Source: Acidovorax radicis N35
GTDB lineage: Bacteria; Pseudomonadota; Gammaproteobacteria; Burkholderiales; Burkholderiaceae_C
DNA length: 64,000 nucleotides
Direction: 5' to 3'
Assembly: GCF_000204195.1 (NCBI RefSeq)
Contig: NZ_AFBG01000021.1
Coordinates: 496,001 to 560,000, forward strand
Numbering within the stretch: position 1 is the first letter of the stretch; every line of letters starts with the position of its first letter. Of the stretch, positions 35,027 to 43,277 are shown one piece after another. Under the pieces are notes generated by a model. The model made no database searches. It was not told the origin of the DNA and saw only the letters and a program-made list of their open reading frames with translations. A program made the position numbers and the translations under genes.

Positions 35027-35641
35027 ATGTTTGGCATCGCAGACTACGGCGCCTTTGTCGCCGCCATTGTGTTGTTCCTGCTCATTCCAGGCCCCGGCAA
35101 TTTGGCGCTCATCACCTCCACCAGCAAGGGCGGCGTGCGCGGTGGCCTGGCGGCCACGATGGGCGTGATCGCGGGTGACCAGGTGCTGATGTGGGCGGCG
35201 GTGGCCGGTGTGGCGGCCTTGCTGGCCACGTACCCCACGGCGTTCAATGCAGTGCAGTGGCTGGGCGCAGCCTACCTGGCCTGGCTGGGCTTCAAGATGC
35301 TCACGGCCAAGCCGGGGGCGCAACCCATCCTCAACATCCAGCCGCGCCACTACTTCAAGCAGGCCGGGCTGATCACCTTGCTTAACCCCAAGGCCATCGT
35401 GTTCTACATGGCGTTCTTCCCGCTGTTCGTGGACCCGGCCCGCCACCAGGGTTTGCTGACCTTTGGCGTGATGGCGGCCACGGTGGCGGTGCTGACGTTT
35501 ATCTATGGGCTGGTCGCCGTGCTGCTCACGCACCACCTCGCCGCGCGCATGCGCGCCAACCCGCGCATCGGCCGCGTGCTGGAAAAAGTGGCGGGCGTCT
35601 TTCTGATCGGCTTTGGCATCAAGCTGGCCATCTCCAAATAA
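35027..35641 (+). CDS. LysE/RhtB-family amino acid exporter
   Basis: Inner-membrane exporter, 204 aa, with six predicted helices. The signature FLLIPGPGNLALITSTSKGG (about 18-37) is the LysE/RhtB motif, and LTLLNPKAIVFYMAFFPLF follows at about 118-135 (family pattern NPK). Substrates are probably amino acids such as homoserine or threonine but cannot be set. It is inserted between rsmG and parA on the same strand, 33 bp before parA. Confidence 0.9.
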   Translation: MFGIADYGAFVAAIVLFLLIPGPGNLALITSTSKGGVRGGLAATMGVIAGDQVLMWAAVAGVAALLATYPTAFNAVQWLGAAYLAWLGFKMLTAKPGAQPILNIQPRHYFKQAGLITLLNPKAIVFYMAFFPLFVDPARHQGLLTFGVMAATVAVLTFIYGLVAVLLTHHLAARMRANPRIGRVLEKVAGVFLIGFGIKLAISK

Positions 35642-35674
35642 AACAACGACAACAACACGGACTGCAACACCCAC

Positions 35675-36487
35675 ATGGCCAAAATTTTCTGCGTTGCCAA
35701 TCAGAAGGGTGGCGTTGGCAAGACCACCACCACCGTCAACCTCGCTGCGGGCCTGGCCAAGATCGGCCAGCGCGTGCTGATGGTGGACCTGGACCCGCAG
35801 GGCAATGCCACCATGGGTTCGGGCGTGGACAAGCGCAGCCTCGACCTCACGGTGTACGACGTGCTGCTCGAATCCGCCTCGGTCAAAGAGGCGGCCGTGC
35901 TGTCGGAAAAATGTGGCTACTGGGTGCTGGGTGCCAACCGCGAGCTGGCGGGCGCCGAGGTGGAACTGGTGGCGCTGGACCACCGCGAAAAGCGCCTGAA
36001 GGCCGCGCTGGCCGAGGCCGATGGCGACTATGACTTTGTGCTCATCGACTGCCCGCCGTCGCTGTCGATGCTCACGCTCAACGGCCTGTGCAGCGCACAC
36101 GGCGTGATCGTGCCCATGCAGTGCGAATACTTCGCGCTCGAAGGCCTGACCGACCTGGTCAACACCATCAAGCAGGTGCATGCCAACCTCAATGCCGACC
36201 TGCAGATCATTGGCCTGCTGCGGGTGATGTTCGACCCGCGCATCACCTTGCAGCAGCAGGTGAGCGACCAGCTCAAGGGGCACTTTGGCGAGAAGGTGTT
36301 CAACAGCGTGATCCCGCGCAACGTGCGCCTGGCCGAGGCGCCCAGCTACGGGCTGCCCGGTGTGGTGTTCGACCCGGCCGCAAAAGGCAGCCAGGCTTTT
36401 GTCGAATTTGCGCAAGAGATGGTCGAGCGGGTGCAAACCATGCCTGCCGCAGCGTCTTCCATGGCAAAAATGGCATCTAGCGCTTGA
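35675..36487 (+). CDS. parA: Chromosome-partitioning ATPase ParA (Soj)
   Basis: Walker-type ATPase that drives segregation of the ParB-parS complex on the nucleoid, 270 aa. The deviant Walker A KGGVGKTTTTVNLA lies at about 11-24, VDLDPQGNATMGSG at about 40-53, the Walker B-like DFVLIDCPPSLS near 120, and the C-terminal EAPSYGLPGVVFDP is typical. Its last codons and TGA stop lie inside dispersed repeat copy 5, so the C-terminal Ser-Ala end is repeat-derived. parB lies 1.2 kb downstream, with three genes between. Confidence 0.96.
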   Translation: MAKIFCVANQKGGVGKTTTTVNLAAGLAKIGQRVLMVDLDPQGNATMGSGVDKRSLDLTVYDVLLESASVKEAAVLSEKCGYWVLGANRELAGAEVELVALDHREKRLKAALAEADGDYDFVLIDCPPSLSMLTLNGLCSAHGVIVPMQCEYFALEGLTDLVNTIKQVHANLNADLQIIGLLRVMFDPRITLQQQVSDQLKGHFGEKVFNSVIPRNVRLAEAPSYGLPGVVFDPAAKGSQAFVEFAQEMVERVQTMPAAASSMAKMASSA

Positions 36488-36526
36488 TAGATAAGCGTTA
36501 ATAGCTATTAAATTGATAGTAATGAA
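36461..36526 (+). repeat. Dispersed repeat copy 5; contains the parA stop codon
   Basis: TCTAGCGCTTGATAGATAAG then CGTTAATAGCTATTAAATTG. The TGA in GCGCTTGATAG ends parA, and the ATG of the next gene (36522) is within its last bases. Confidence 0.8.
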
Positions 36527-37067
36527 GGCTTCCAACGTCTTGCTGCTGCCCGGCTGGCAGAACTCGGGCCCTGATCATTGGCAAACCCTGTGGGAGGCCC
36601 GCTATGGCTACCACCGCGTGGAGCAGCACGACTGGATGCGCCCGCTGCGCGGCGACTGGTCGGCGCGGCTGGAAGAAACCGTGGTCGATGCCGATAGCCC
36701 CGTGGTGCTGGTGGCGCACAGCCTGGGCTGTATCCTCACCGCCTGGTGGGCTGCGCATTCGGCCAACGCGCACCGCGTGGTGGGCGCGCTGCTGGTGGCG
36801 CCGGGCGATGTGGAGCGGCCCGACCTGGCCGCGCAGATCCACGGCTGGGCACCCATTGCGCGCAAACCCCTGCCGTTCCCGGCCCTGCTGGTGGGCAGCC
36901 GCAACGATCCGTATTGCAGCCTGGAGCGCGCTGAGGGTTTGGCGCAGGCTTGGGGCGCTCGCTTCATCGACTACGGCGAGCGCGGCCACATCAATGCCGA
37001 ATCGGGCCTGGGCGATTGGGACGAAGGCCACGCCTGGCTGCACGAACTGGCGGGTGATGTCGCATGA
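36522..37067 (+). CDS. RBBP9/YdeN-family alpha/beta hydrolase
   Basis: Cytoplasmic serine-hydrolase-like protein, 181 aa. LLLPGWQNSGPDHWQTLWEA (about 7-26) is the family's N-terminal signature; the nucleophile elbow is AHSLGC (Ser near 67), followed by an Asp in GSRNDPYCS and the catalytic His in YGERGHINAESGLG. The substrate is unknown. It overlaps the next small gene by ATGA, so the cistrons between parA and parB look coupled. Confidence 0.88.
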   Translation: MKASNVLLLPGWQNSGPDHWQTLWEARYGYHRVEQHDWMRPLRGDWSARLEETVVDADSPVVLVAHSLGCILTAWWAAHSANAHRVVGALLVAPGDVERPDLAAQIHGWAPIARKPLPFPALLVGSRNDPYCSLERAEGLAQAWGARFIDYGERGHINAESGLGDWDEGHAWLHELAGDVA

Positions 37068-37321
37068 AGCTGCGGACCTTCTGGAACAAGCCAGCATCGG
37101 TTGAACCGCCCGCAGTGCCGTCGCCACAAAAGCTCGATCCCGCGTGGCTCGAGGCGCCGCTCACCATGCTCTCCTGGTTTTTACCGGGCGGCGCCGTGGT
37201 GGTGGGCGCGCTGGGGCAGTTCATGCTGGCCCTGGTGTTGCTGGCCATCGCATTCGGTGTGTGGCTTCGTTTGTGGCGCAGCCGCAAGAAGCGCCGTGCG
37301 GTGGGCCGCCCCACGTTCTGA
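37064..37321 (+). CDS. Small membrane protein of unknown function
   Basis: 85 aa. A Pro-rich N-terminus (about 1-32) is followed by one or two hydrophobic helices (about 34-52 and 53-68) and a strongly basic C-terminal tail (WRSRKKRRAVGRP). The start overlaps the hydrolase stop by ATGA, which supports real translation. I do not recognise a family; it sits in the parA-parB interval. Confidence 0.65.
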   Translation: MKLRTFWNKPASVEPPAVPSPQKLDPAWLEAPLTMLSWFLPGGAVVVGALGQFMLALVLLAIAFGVWLRLWRSRKKRRAVGRPTF

Positions 37322-37341
37322 AATATGTGTGCTTCCGACCC

Positions 37342-37638
37342 ATGACCAAAATCAACCTGTCCGCCATCGCCGACCAACTGCCCCGCGCCTGGAACTCCAC
37401 GGTTGTGGGCCAGGCGGCAGGCGCCAATCTCAAGGTGCTGCGCATGGACGATGCCGCTTACCCCGACGAGTCGCACGACTTTGACGAAGCGCTGCTGGTG
37501 CTCGACGGCTGCATGCGCCTGGACCTGCAGGGGCAGGTCACCGAGGTGAACGCGGGCGAGGTGTTCATCGTGCCCGCTGGCGTGCCCCACGCGGTGGCAC
37601 CGGGCAGCCATGGCACGCTGGTCATCATCGACCGCTGA
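37342..37638 (+). CDS. Cupin-domain protein
   Basis: Small beta-barrel protein, 98 aa. The two cupin motifs are compressed around SHDFDEALLVLDG (about 44-56) and AGEVFIVPAGVPHAV (about 73-87). The second motif keeps the P-x-G-x-x-H core; the first lacks one of the usual paired histidines, so metal binding is uncertain. It lies between the small membrane protein and parB on the same strand. Confidence 0.82.
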   Translation: MTKINLSAIADQLPRAWNSTVVGQAAGANLKVLRMDDAAYPDESHDFDEALLVLDGCMRLDLQGQVTEVNAGEVFIVPAGVPHAVAPGSHGTLVIIDR

Positions 37639-37676
37639 AGACTCTTTCCCCCATTCCTTTTCGCGAGAAGCATTTC

Positions 37677-38594
37677 ATGGTCACCAAAAAACCCAAGGGC
37701 CTGGGACGCGGCCTCGAAGCCCTGCTGGGCCCCAAGGTCGAAGAAAAAGTGGAACAGGCCCAGGCGGCTGAAGCCGGGCTGCCCAGCAGCCTGCCGCTGT
37801 CTGAACTGGTGCCCGGCGTGTACCAGCCCCGCACGCGCATGGACGAGGGTGCGCTGTACGAGCTGGCCGAATCCATCAAGGCCCAGGGCATCATGCAGCC
37901 CATCCTGGTGCGGCGCCTGACGGGTGGGGACAACGCCGGCAAGTACGAAATCATCGCGGGCGAGCGGCGGTTCCGCGCCTCGCGCCTGGCGGGCCTGGCC
38001 GAGGTGCCGGTGCTGGTGCGCGATGTGCCCGACGAGTCGGCGGCGGCCATGGCGCTCATCGAGAACATCCAGCGCGAAGACCTCAACCCGCTGGAAGAAG
38101 CCCACGGGCTGCAGCGCCTGGTCAAGGAGTTTGGCCTCACGCATGAGCTGGCCGCGCAGGCCGTGGGCCGCTCGCGCAGCGCCGCCAGCAACCTGCTGCG
38201 CCTGTTGAACTTGGCCGAGCCGGTGCAGACCATGCTGATGGCCGGCGACATCGACATGGGCCATGCGCGCGCGCTGCTGTCGCTGGACCGCGCGGCCCAG
38301 ATCACCGCGGGCAACCAGATCGCGGCCAAGAAGCTGTCCGTGCGCGAGGCCGAAGCGCTGGTCAAGAAGATCGGCGCCGAGTTCAGCCTGGTGCCGCAAA
38401 AGCCCCAGAAGGAAAAGTCGCGCGACTTGAAGCGCGTGGAAGAAGAACTCTCGGACCTGCTCATGGCCGAGGTCGAGGTGCGCGTGAAAAAGCGCGTGAA
38501 GCGCCATGGCCGGGTAGAGGACATGGGCGAACTGGCAATCCAGTTCGGCTCGCTGGAGGCCTTGAACGGGCTGATCGACCGCCTGCGGGGCTGA
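37677..38594 (+). CDS. parB: Chromosome-partitioning protein ParB (Spo0J)
   Basis: CTP-dependent DNA clamp that loads at parS, 305 aa. The N-terminal KGLGRGLEALLG is the ParA-interacting box. LVPGVYQPRTRMD and the CTP-binding GERRFRASRLAGL (about 98-110) follow, with the HTH (FGLTHELAAQAVGRSRSAAS) at about 150-170 and a C-terminal dimerisation domain. The four parS-like sites at 31821-34862 are its probable targets. Confidence 0.97.
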   Translation: MVTKKPKGLGRGLEALLGPKVEEKVEQAQAAEAGLPSSLPLSELVPGVYQPRTRMDEGALYELAESIKAQGIMQPILVRRLTGGDNAGKYEIIAGERRFRASRLAGLAEVPVLVRDVPDESAAAMALIENIQREDLNPLEEAHGLQRLVKEFGLTHELAAQAVGRSRSAASNLLRLLNLAEPVQTMLMAGDIDMGHARALLSLDRAAQITAGNQIAAKKLSVREAEALVKKIGAEFSLVPQKPQKEKSRDLKRVEEELSDLLMAEVEVRVKKRVKRHGRVEDMGELAIQFGSLEALNGLIDRLRG

Positions 38595-38613
38595 TCTCCC
38601 TGCGCACCAGGGG

Positions 38614-38633
38614 CGCCGTTCTACTTCGGCGCA
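38614..38633 (+). terminator. Possible weak terminator after parB
   Basis: GCGCCG-N8-CGGCGC stem 20 bp after the parB stop, with no T-run. Position supports termination, sequence only weakly. The rest of 38634-38832 shows no further feature beyond presumed promoter sequence for the next gene. Confidence 0.3.
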
Positions 38634-38832
38634 ACCATGCGTGAAATAGCGCACAGAAACGGTTTCCAGCCGTAACTTGCGCAGGCAAAATGCGTGTGTG
38701 CGGGGCCTACACTGCGCTGCGTTCAACACACCCGGGTTGACCGCAAGGCCTCTTCACAGGGCGGCGAAAGCGCCGTTCTGCGGCCCACGATGGTTTGCCG
38801 GGTGATCCATGTATCTCCTGGAGCAGACCCCC

Positions 38833-40170
38833 ATGACCCCTTTGCGCTTCGTCCTCACCCCCGCCTGCCTAGCCGTCGGCCTGAGCATCGCCAGCCTGGG
38901 CGCCCAGGCCCAAACCACCAAACCCCCCAAGGTCCAGCTGTGGATGGATGTGTCCACCGGCACCATGGCGGGCATGCCCGAGATGGACAGCCTGCCCGGT
39001 GGCGGCGGTTTGCTCGGCGGTCTCATGGGCGGCGGCGCGCAGGGCAGGGCGGGCGGTGGCAACACGTCCTATGGCAACGCCCGCGCCATGTCCATCATGC
39101 CGCCGCGTGTCATCGACATCGCCTTGCACAACACCCTGCGCCCCGGCGTCGAAGCCAGCCATGCCATTCCCGCAGGCGTGCGCATGGGCGAATCCCTGCC
39201 GCTGATCCCCCCGCGCGCGCAGCCCACCCAGACCGAGCCGGGCGAGGTGCCCCAGGAGTACCAGCAGCACCAGCCCAAGGGCCGCATCCTGCTCTACTGG
39301 GGCTGTGGCGCCACGGTGCGCGCGGGCCAGCCGCGCGTGATCGACCTGGCGCGCGCCAAGCCCACGGACTATGCCCAGGCCTTTGCAGGCCGCGCCGTGC
39401 CCGACCGGGGGCCGCGCGTGGGCCCGGCCTATGCGCTGTACCCCAACGAACGCAACCAGGTGAGCCTGTCGCGTGACGCCTCGCTGGTGGGCGAGCACCA
39501 GGTGCGCGGCGAGGGTGTGCCCGCGTCGATGAAATTCACGCTGGGCGCGGCGCAAGACCTGATGCCCGCCATCGACCTGCGCACCACCGGCAAGCCACAG
39601 GACAGCATGGGCACCAGCTGGCAGCCTGTGCGCAATGCGCGCGCCTACTACCTGCATGCCATGTCGCAGAACGGGGACGACCTCGTGATGTGGTCCAGCG
39701 CCGAGACGCCCGACACGGGCATGGGCCTGTTCGACTACCTGTCGCCCGCCACCATCGACCGCTGGCTCAAGGAGCGTGTGCTGCTGCAGCCCGAAACCAC
39801 GCAGTGCGCCATCCCCCAGGGCATCTTTGCGGGCGGCGGGCGCGATGCCACGCCCATGCTGCGCATGATGGCCTACGGCGGCGAAAGCCACATCGTGCAC
39901 CCGCCGCGCCCGGCCGACCCCAAGGCCGCGTGGGAGCCCGAGTGGGCCGTGCGCGTGCGCGTCAAGTCGCACACCATGGCGATGCTGGGCGAAGAGATGC
40001 AGGGGCGGCGCGGCGGCATGGGGGCTGCTCCAGCGGCTGCCTCAGGCGGTGCCTATTCGAGTGGCATGGGTGGCGCGCCGGCAGGCCAACAGCCGGCGGG
40101 CGAGGGTGGCACGGATGCGGGCAACGTGGTGAACCCCGTCAACCTGCTGCGCGGCATTTTTGGCCGCTGA
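38833..40170 (+). CDS. Exported protein of unknown function
   Basis: Exported protein, 445 aa. Signal peptide MTPLRFVLTPACLAVGLS ending GAQAQ. A Gly-rich stretch near 60-80 (LPGGGGLLGGLMGGG) is followed by a long globular part rich in ordinary residues (ILLYWGCGATVRAG, ARAYYLHAMSQNGDDLVMW). The C-terminal 60 residues are Gly/Ala-rich low complexity. I do not recognise a named domain. GGAG about 10 bases upstream supports ATG 38833. The methyltransferase starts 10 bp later, so the two are probably cotranscribed. Confidence 0.8.
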   Translation: MTPLRFVLTPACLAVGLSIASLGAQAQTTKPPKVQLWMDVSTGTMAGMPEMDSLPGGGGLLGGLMGGGAQGRAGGGNTSYGNARAMSIMPPRVIDIALHNTLRPGVEASHAIPAGVRMGESLPLIPPRAQPTQTEPGEVPQEYQQHQPKGRILLYWGCGATVRAGQPRVIDLARAKPTDYAQAFAGRAVPDRGPRVGPAYALYPNERNQVSLSRDASLVGEHQVRGEGVPASMKFTLGAAQDLMPAIDLRTTGKPQDSMGTSWQPVRNARAYYLHAMSQNGDDLVMWSSAETPDTGMGLFDYLSPATIDRWLKERVLLQPETTQCAIPQGIFAGGGRDATPMLRMMAYGGESHIVHPPRPADPKAAWEPEWAVRVRVKSHTMAMLGEEMQGRRGGMGAAPAAASGGAYSSGMGGAPAGQQPAGEGGTDAGNVVNPVNLLRGIFGR

Positions 40171-40180
40171 GAACGAACCC

Positions 40181-40924
40181 ATGTTGGCTCTGCGCATGCC
40201 CTGGCCCCTGCCCGCGTTGGTGGCGTGGGCGTGCGCGTGGCTGATTTTTGTGGCCCTGCAGCGCGCGGTCCCGCCCGTGGCGGCCTTGCTGGCCGCCTGC
40301 CTGCTCGGGACGGCGGCCAGTGTGCTGGGCGACAGCTGGTGGCGGCGCGGGCTGATTGCGGCGGGCTTTCCGCTGTCGCTGGCGCTGCTGGGCGCGGCCA
40401 GCCTGCCGACCTGGGCGTGGCTGGTGCCGCTGGCGCTGCTGCTGCTGGTGTACCCCCTGAACGCCTGGCGCGATGCGCCGCTGTTTCCCACGCCCCACCA
40501 TGCGCTGCAGTCCCTGGCCTCGCAGGCCCCGCTGCCGCTGGGGGCCCGGGTGCTGGATGCAGGCAGCGGCGTGGGCGATGGCCTGAAGGCGCTACGCCAT
40601 GCCTACCCGGCCGCGCAACTGGAGGGCATCGAATGGAGCTGGCCCCTGCGCCTGCTGTGCGCCCTGCGGTGCCCCTGGGCCCGGGTGCGGCGCGCCGACA
40701 TGTGGGCTGAGGACTGGAGCCCCTACCGCATGGTGTACCTGTTCCAGCGGCCCGAGAGCATGGCCCGCGCCGCCGCCAAGGCCCAGGCCGAGCTGGCACC
40801 CGGCGCATGGCTGGTGAGCCTGGAGTTCGCAGTGCCCGGCGTATTGCCCTGCGCGCAGCTGCGTGCGCCCGGTGGCCGCGTGGTGTGGCTGTACCGCCTT
40901 CCCCTGAACCGCCTGGAGGCATGA
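40181..40924 (+). CDS. Membrane-anchored class I SAM-dependent methyltransferase
   Basis: 247 aa. Three to four hydrophobic helices fill residues 5-95, then a Rossmann methyltransferase domain with motif I VLDAGSGVGDGLKAL (about 123-137) and an acidic post-motif LEGIEWS. The C-terminal part is short, so the catalytic domain is near the minimum size. The combination suggests a substrate in or at the membrane, for example a lipid or quinone, but nothing here proves it. An in-frame start at 40160 would overlap the upstream gene. Confidence 0.75.
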   Translation: MLALRMPWPLPALVAWACAWLIFVALQRAVPPVAALLAACLLGTAASVLGDSWWRRGLIAAGFPLSLALLGAASLPTWAWLVPLALLLLVYPLNAWRDAPLFPTPHHALQSLASQAPLPLGARVLDAGSGVGDGLKALRHAYPAAQLEGIEWSWPLRLLCALRCPWARVRRADMWAEDWSPYRMVYLFQRPESMARAAAKAQAELAPGAWLVSLEFAVPGVLPCAQLRAPGGRVVWLYRLPLNRLEA

Positions 40925-41251
40925 GATGCCCATGTTCGATTGCGATTTGAGCTGTTCGGCGCGGTTACAGAAAAGATACAAGCTTTTGCTACATTGCGTC
41001 CCTGGCTACAACCCCATACAAAACTACCAAGAAACTCACAGCCAGAGGGGGCTGCCAGCAGCACGTGAACGCGCCGGGAGGGGGCGCACCGGCCGCCAGC
41101 ACCTTCCTTGTCCGGACTTCCCATCCTGCAGGCCACACCGGCTTCTGCGGCGCACCACCCTGACCGGTGTGCCCGCAGCGCGGTGCCGTCTTGCGCGTGG
41201 ACATGGCCGGGGTTTTCTGGTGCACAACCGACCGATCTGCAAGGAGCATTC
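40925..41251. other. 327-bp non-coding region before the lipoprotein cluster
   Basis: It holds no convincing gene; small frames here lack family features. A possible weak sigma-70 promoter is TTACAG (40965-40970), 19-bp spacer, TACATT (40990-40995). AAAAG and CTTTT at 40970-40988 form a small dyad within it. If this promoter is used, the 5' leader of the 41252 gene would be about 250 nt and GC-rich. Confidence 0.4.
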
Positions 41252-42784
41252 ATGACCGCCCACCCATCCCGTTTCCGCCCACGCCTTCTGTGGGTGCTGG
41301 CCCTGAGCGCCGCCCTGACCGGCTGCGCCACCATGCAGAGCCATGACAAGCTGGCGACCGACATGCAAAACGCTGGCCGCAGCGGCGGCATTCCCGCCGC
41401 CATTGCCCAGCTCGAAAGCACGGCCAAGAGCGAGGAAGAAAAAACCGCGCTGCTCTACAACATGGAACGCGGCGAATTGCTGCGCATGGACCGGCGCTAC
41501 CCCGACAGCACCAACGCTTTCTTGCTGGCCGACATCAAGGTCAAGGAATGGGAAGAGACTGCCAAGACCAACCCCAGCAAGCTCATGGGCACCGTGGGCG
41601 CTGCACTGATCAGCGAACGCCTGAAGGTCTACGAAGGCCAGGACTATGAAAAAGTGTGGGTGACCACGCGCCTGGCCCTGAACCGCATGGCCGTGGGAGA
41701 TTTCGAAAACGCCCGCGTGGACATCAAGCGCACCCACGAGCGTGAAGCCATCATTGCCGAATTCCGCTCGAAAGAAACCCTGGCTGCGGAAGAAGAAGCC
41801 AAGTCCAAGGGCGCCACCTCGGGGGGCAAGGAACTCAATGGCTACCCCGTCGAGACGCTCAACGACCCCGAAGTGCTTGCCCTCAAGAACGGCTACCAGA
41901 ACGCCCTCTCCCACTATCTGGCCGGTTTCCTGTACGAAATGCTCAACGAGCCTGGCCTGGCTGCGCCCGGCTACCGCAAGGCCATCGAACTCAAGCCCGA
42001 AACCGGTGTGCTCGAAGAAGGCCTGCGCGGCCTGGACAACCGCACCGGCTTTACCTGGAAGCGCCGCCAGCGCATGACCGATGTGCTCTTCATCGTCGAA
42101 GCCGGTGATGCCCCAGCGCGCAAACCCAAGGCCTTCACCATCCCCGTGCCTACGGGCCGGGGCCTGGTCACGGCCAGCATCTCCTATCCGGTGATCGAGC
42201 CTTCCAAGGACGCCCTCCTGACCACCATCTCCGCCGCCGGTACCGACCTCAAGCTTGAAAAGGTGGTGGACGTGAACGTGATGGCGCGCCGTGCGCTCAA
42301 GGACGAAATGCCCGGCATGGTGCTGCGTGGCTTCACCCGTGCCGTGGCCAAGGGCGTGCTGCAGAACGAACTGCAAAAGCGTGGCGGCCTGATTGGCGGC
42401 ATCATCGGTGCGGCGGCCTCGGTGGCCACCGAGCAGGCGGACGATCGCATGTGGCGCATGCTGCCCGGCCGTGTGTACGTGGCCCGTGGCTACCTGCCAC
42501 CGGGCGAGCACGTGGTGAGCGTCAATGGCCGCCAACTGCCCCAGCCGATCAAGATCGACGGCCAGTACGCCCTGGTGCCCCTGCGCATGTATGACAACAG
42601 TGTGCTGACCGGCGACGTGGCCATGCTGGGCCAGCTGCCCACCGTGGCTGCCGCACAAGCGGCCCCGGCGGCAGCAACACCCGCCGCCCCGACGCGCACC
42701 TCCAACAACAACCGCACCCGCGCGGTGCCCCAGTCGGCGGTCAAGTCTACGGCGACCACCCCTGCGGCGCCTGCCAAGAACTGA
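41252..42784 (+). CDS. COG3014-type outer-membrane lipoprotein with TPR-like helices
   Basis: 510 aa. Signal peptide with lipobox LTGC (Cys near 23), then an alpha-helical, TPR-like body (LLYNMERGELLRMDRRYPDS, LALNRMAVGDFENARVDIKR). A beta-rich C-terminal half is followed by an Ala/Pro/Thr-rich tail. COG3014 lipoproteins are often encoded next to YcfL and LpoB-type proteins, as here (42820 and 43278), which suggests a shared envelope role. AAGGAG 5-6 bases upstream fixes ATG 41252. Confidence 0.85.
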   Translation: MTAHPSRFRPRLLWVLALSAALTGCATMQSHDKLATDMQNAGRSGGIPAAIAQLESTAKSEEEKTALLYNMERGELLRMDRRYPDSTNAFLLADIKVKEWEETAKTNPSKLMGTVGAALISERLKVYEGQDYEKVWVTTRLALNRMAVGDFENARVDIKRTHEREAIIAEFRSKETLAAEEEAKSKGATSGGKELNGYPVETLNDPEVLALKNGYQNALSHYLAGFLYEMLNEPGLAAPGYRKAIELKPETGVLEEGLRGLDNRTGFTWKRRQRMTDVLFIVEAGDAPARKPKAFTIPVPTGRGLVTASISYPVIEPSKDALLTTISAAGTDLKLEKVVDVNVMARRALKDEMPGMVLRGFTRAVAKGVLQNELQKRGGLIGGIIGAAASVATEQADDRMWRMLPGRVYVARGYLPPGEHVVSVNGRQLPQPIKIDGQYALVPLRMYDNSVLTGDVAMLGQLPTVAAAQAAPAAATPAAPTRTSNNNRTRAVPQSAVKSTATTPAAPAKN

Positions 42785-42819
42785 ACCCGCATATGTCCCA
42801 TTTTCAAGGAGCCTCTGGC

Positions 42820-43230
42820 ATGAGAACCCGTTTTGCCCTTGCTGCTGCACCCGCCCTTGTGTGCGCGGCCCTCACGATGACCCTGGCCACCAGTGCCAGT
42901 GCCCAGCTGCACGACCCAGCCACCCCGCTGGCCGTGGCCTCCAAGGTTGCATTGCGCGGCGAAGCCAACAGCATCGCTGTGCGCGAGATGCGTATCGTGC
43001 GCAAGAACGACATCCTTGTGGTGCAGGCCGACATGGCCAACATGGGCCGCACCGACCGCACCGTGTTCTACCGCTTCAAGTGGCTGGACAACGTGGGCAA
43101 CCAGGTGGGCGACGGCGAATCCTGGAAGCAGATGAGCGTGCTGGGCCTGGGCCAGCAGACCGTCAAGAGCGTGGCGCCCACTGCCGCGGCGGTCGACCTG
43201 CGCCTTGAAATGAATGTGGAGCCGCGCTGA
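42820..43230 (+). CDS. YcfL-family (DUF1425) periplasmic protein
   Basis: 136 aa. Signal peptide MRTRFALAAAPALVCA ending SASAQ, then a compact beta domain with VQADMANMGRTDRTVFYRF and WLDNVGNQV as in YcfL. Unlike E. coli YcfL it seems not to be a lipoprotein, because no lipobox cysteine is evident after the hydrophobic core. AAGGAG 7 bases upstream supports ATG 42820. It lies between the COG3014 and LpoB genes. Confidence 0.82.
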   Translation: MRTRFALAAAPALVCAALTMTLATSASAQLHDPATPLAVASKVALRGEANSIAVREMRIVRKNDILVVQADMANMGRTDRTVFYRFKWLDNVGNQVGDGESWKQMSVLGLGQQTVKSVAPTAAAVDLRLEMNVEPR

Positions 43231-43277
43231 ACCCGCGCTGCCCCATCGAAATATTGTTGAGTGAGGAGTTGAAAACC

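Noticed and set aside
40926-41255. A 109-codon frame between the methyltransferase and the lipoprotein gene
   Set aside because: No homology-like content, Arg-rich, poor ribosome site; better read as a long leader region.
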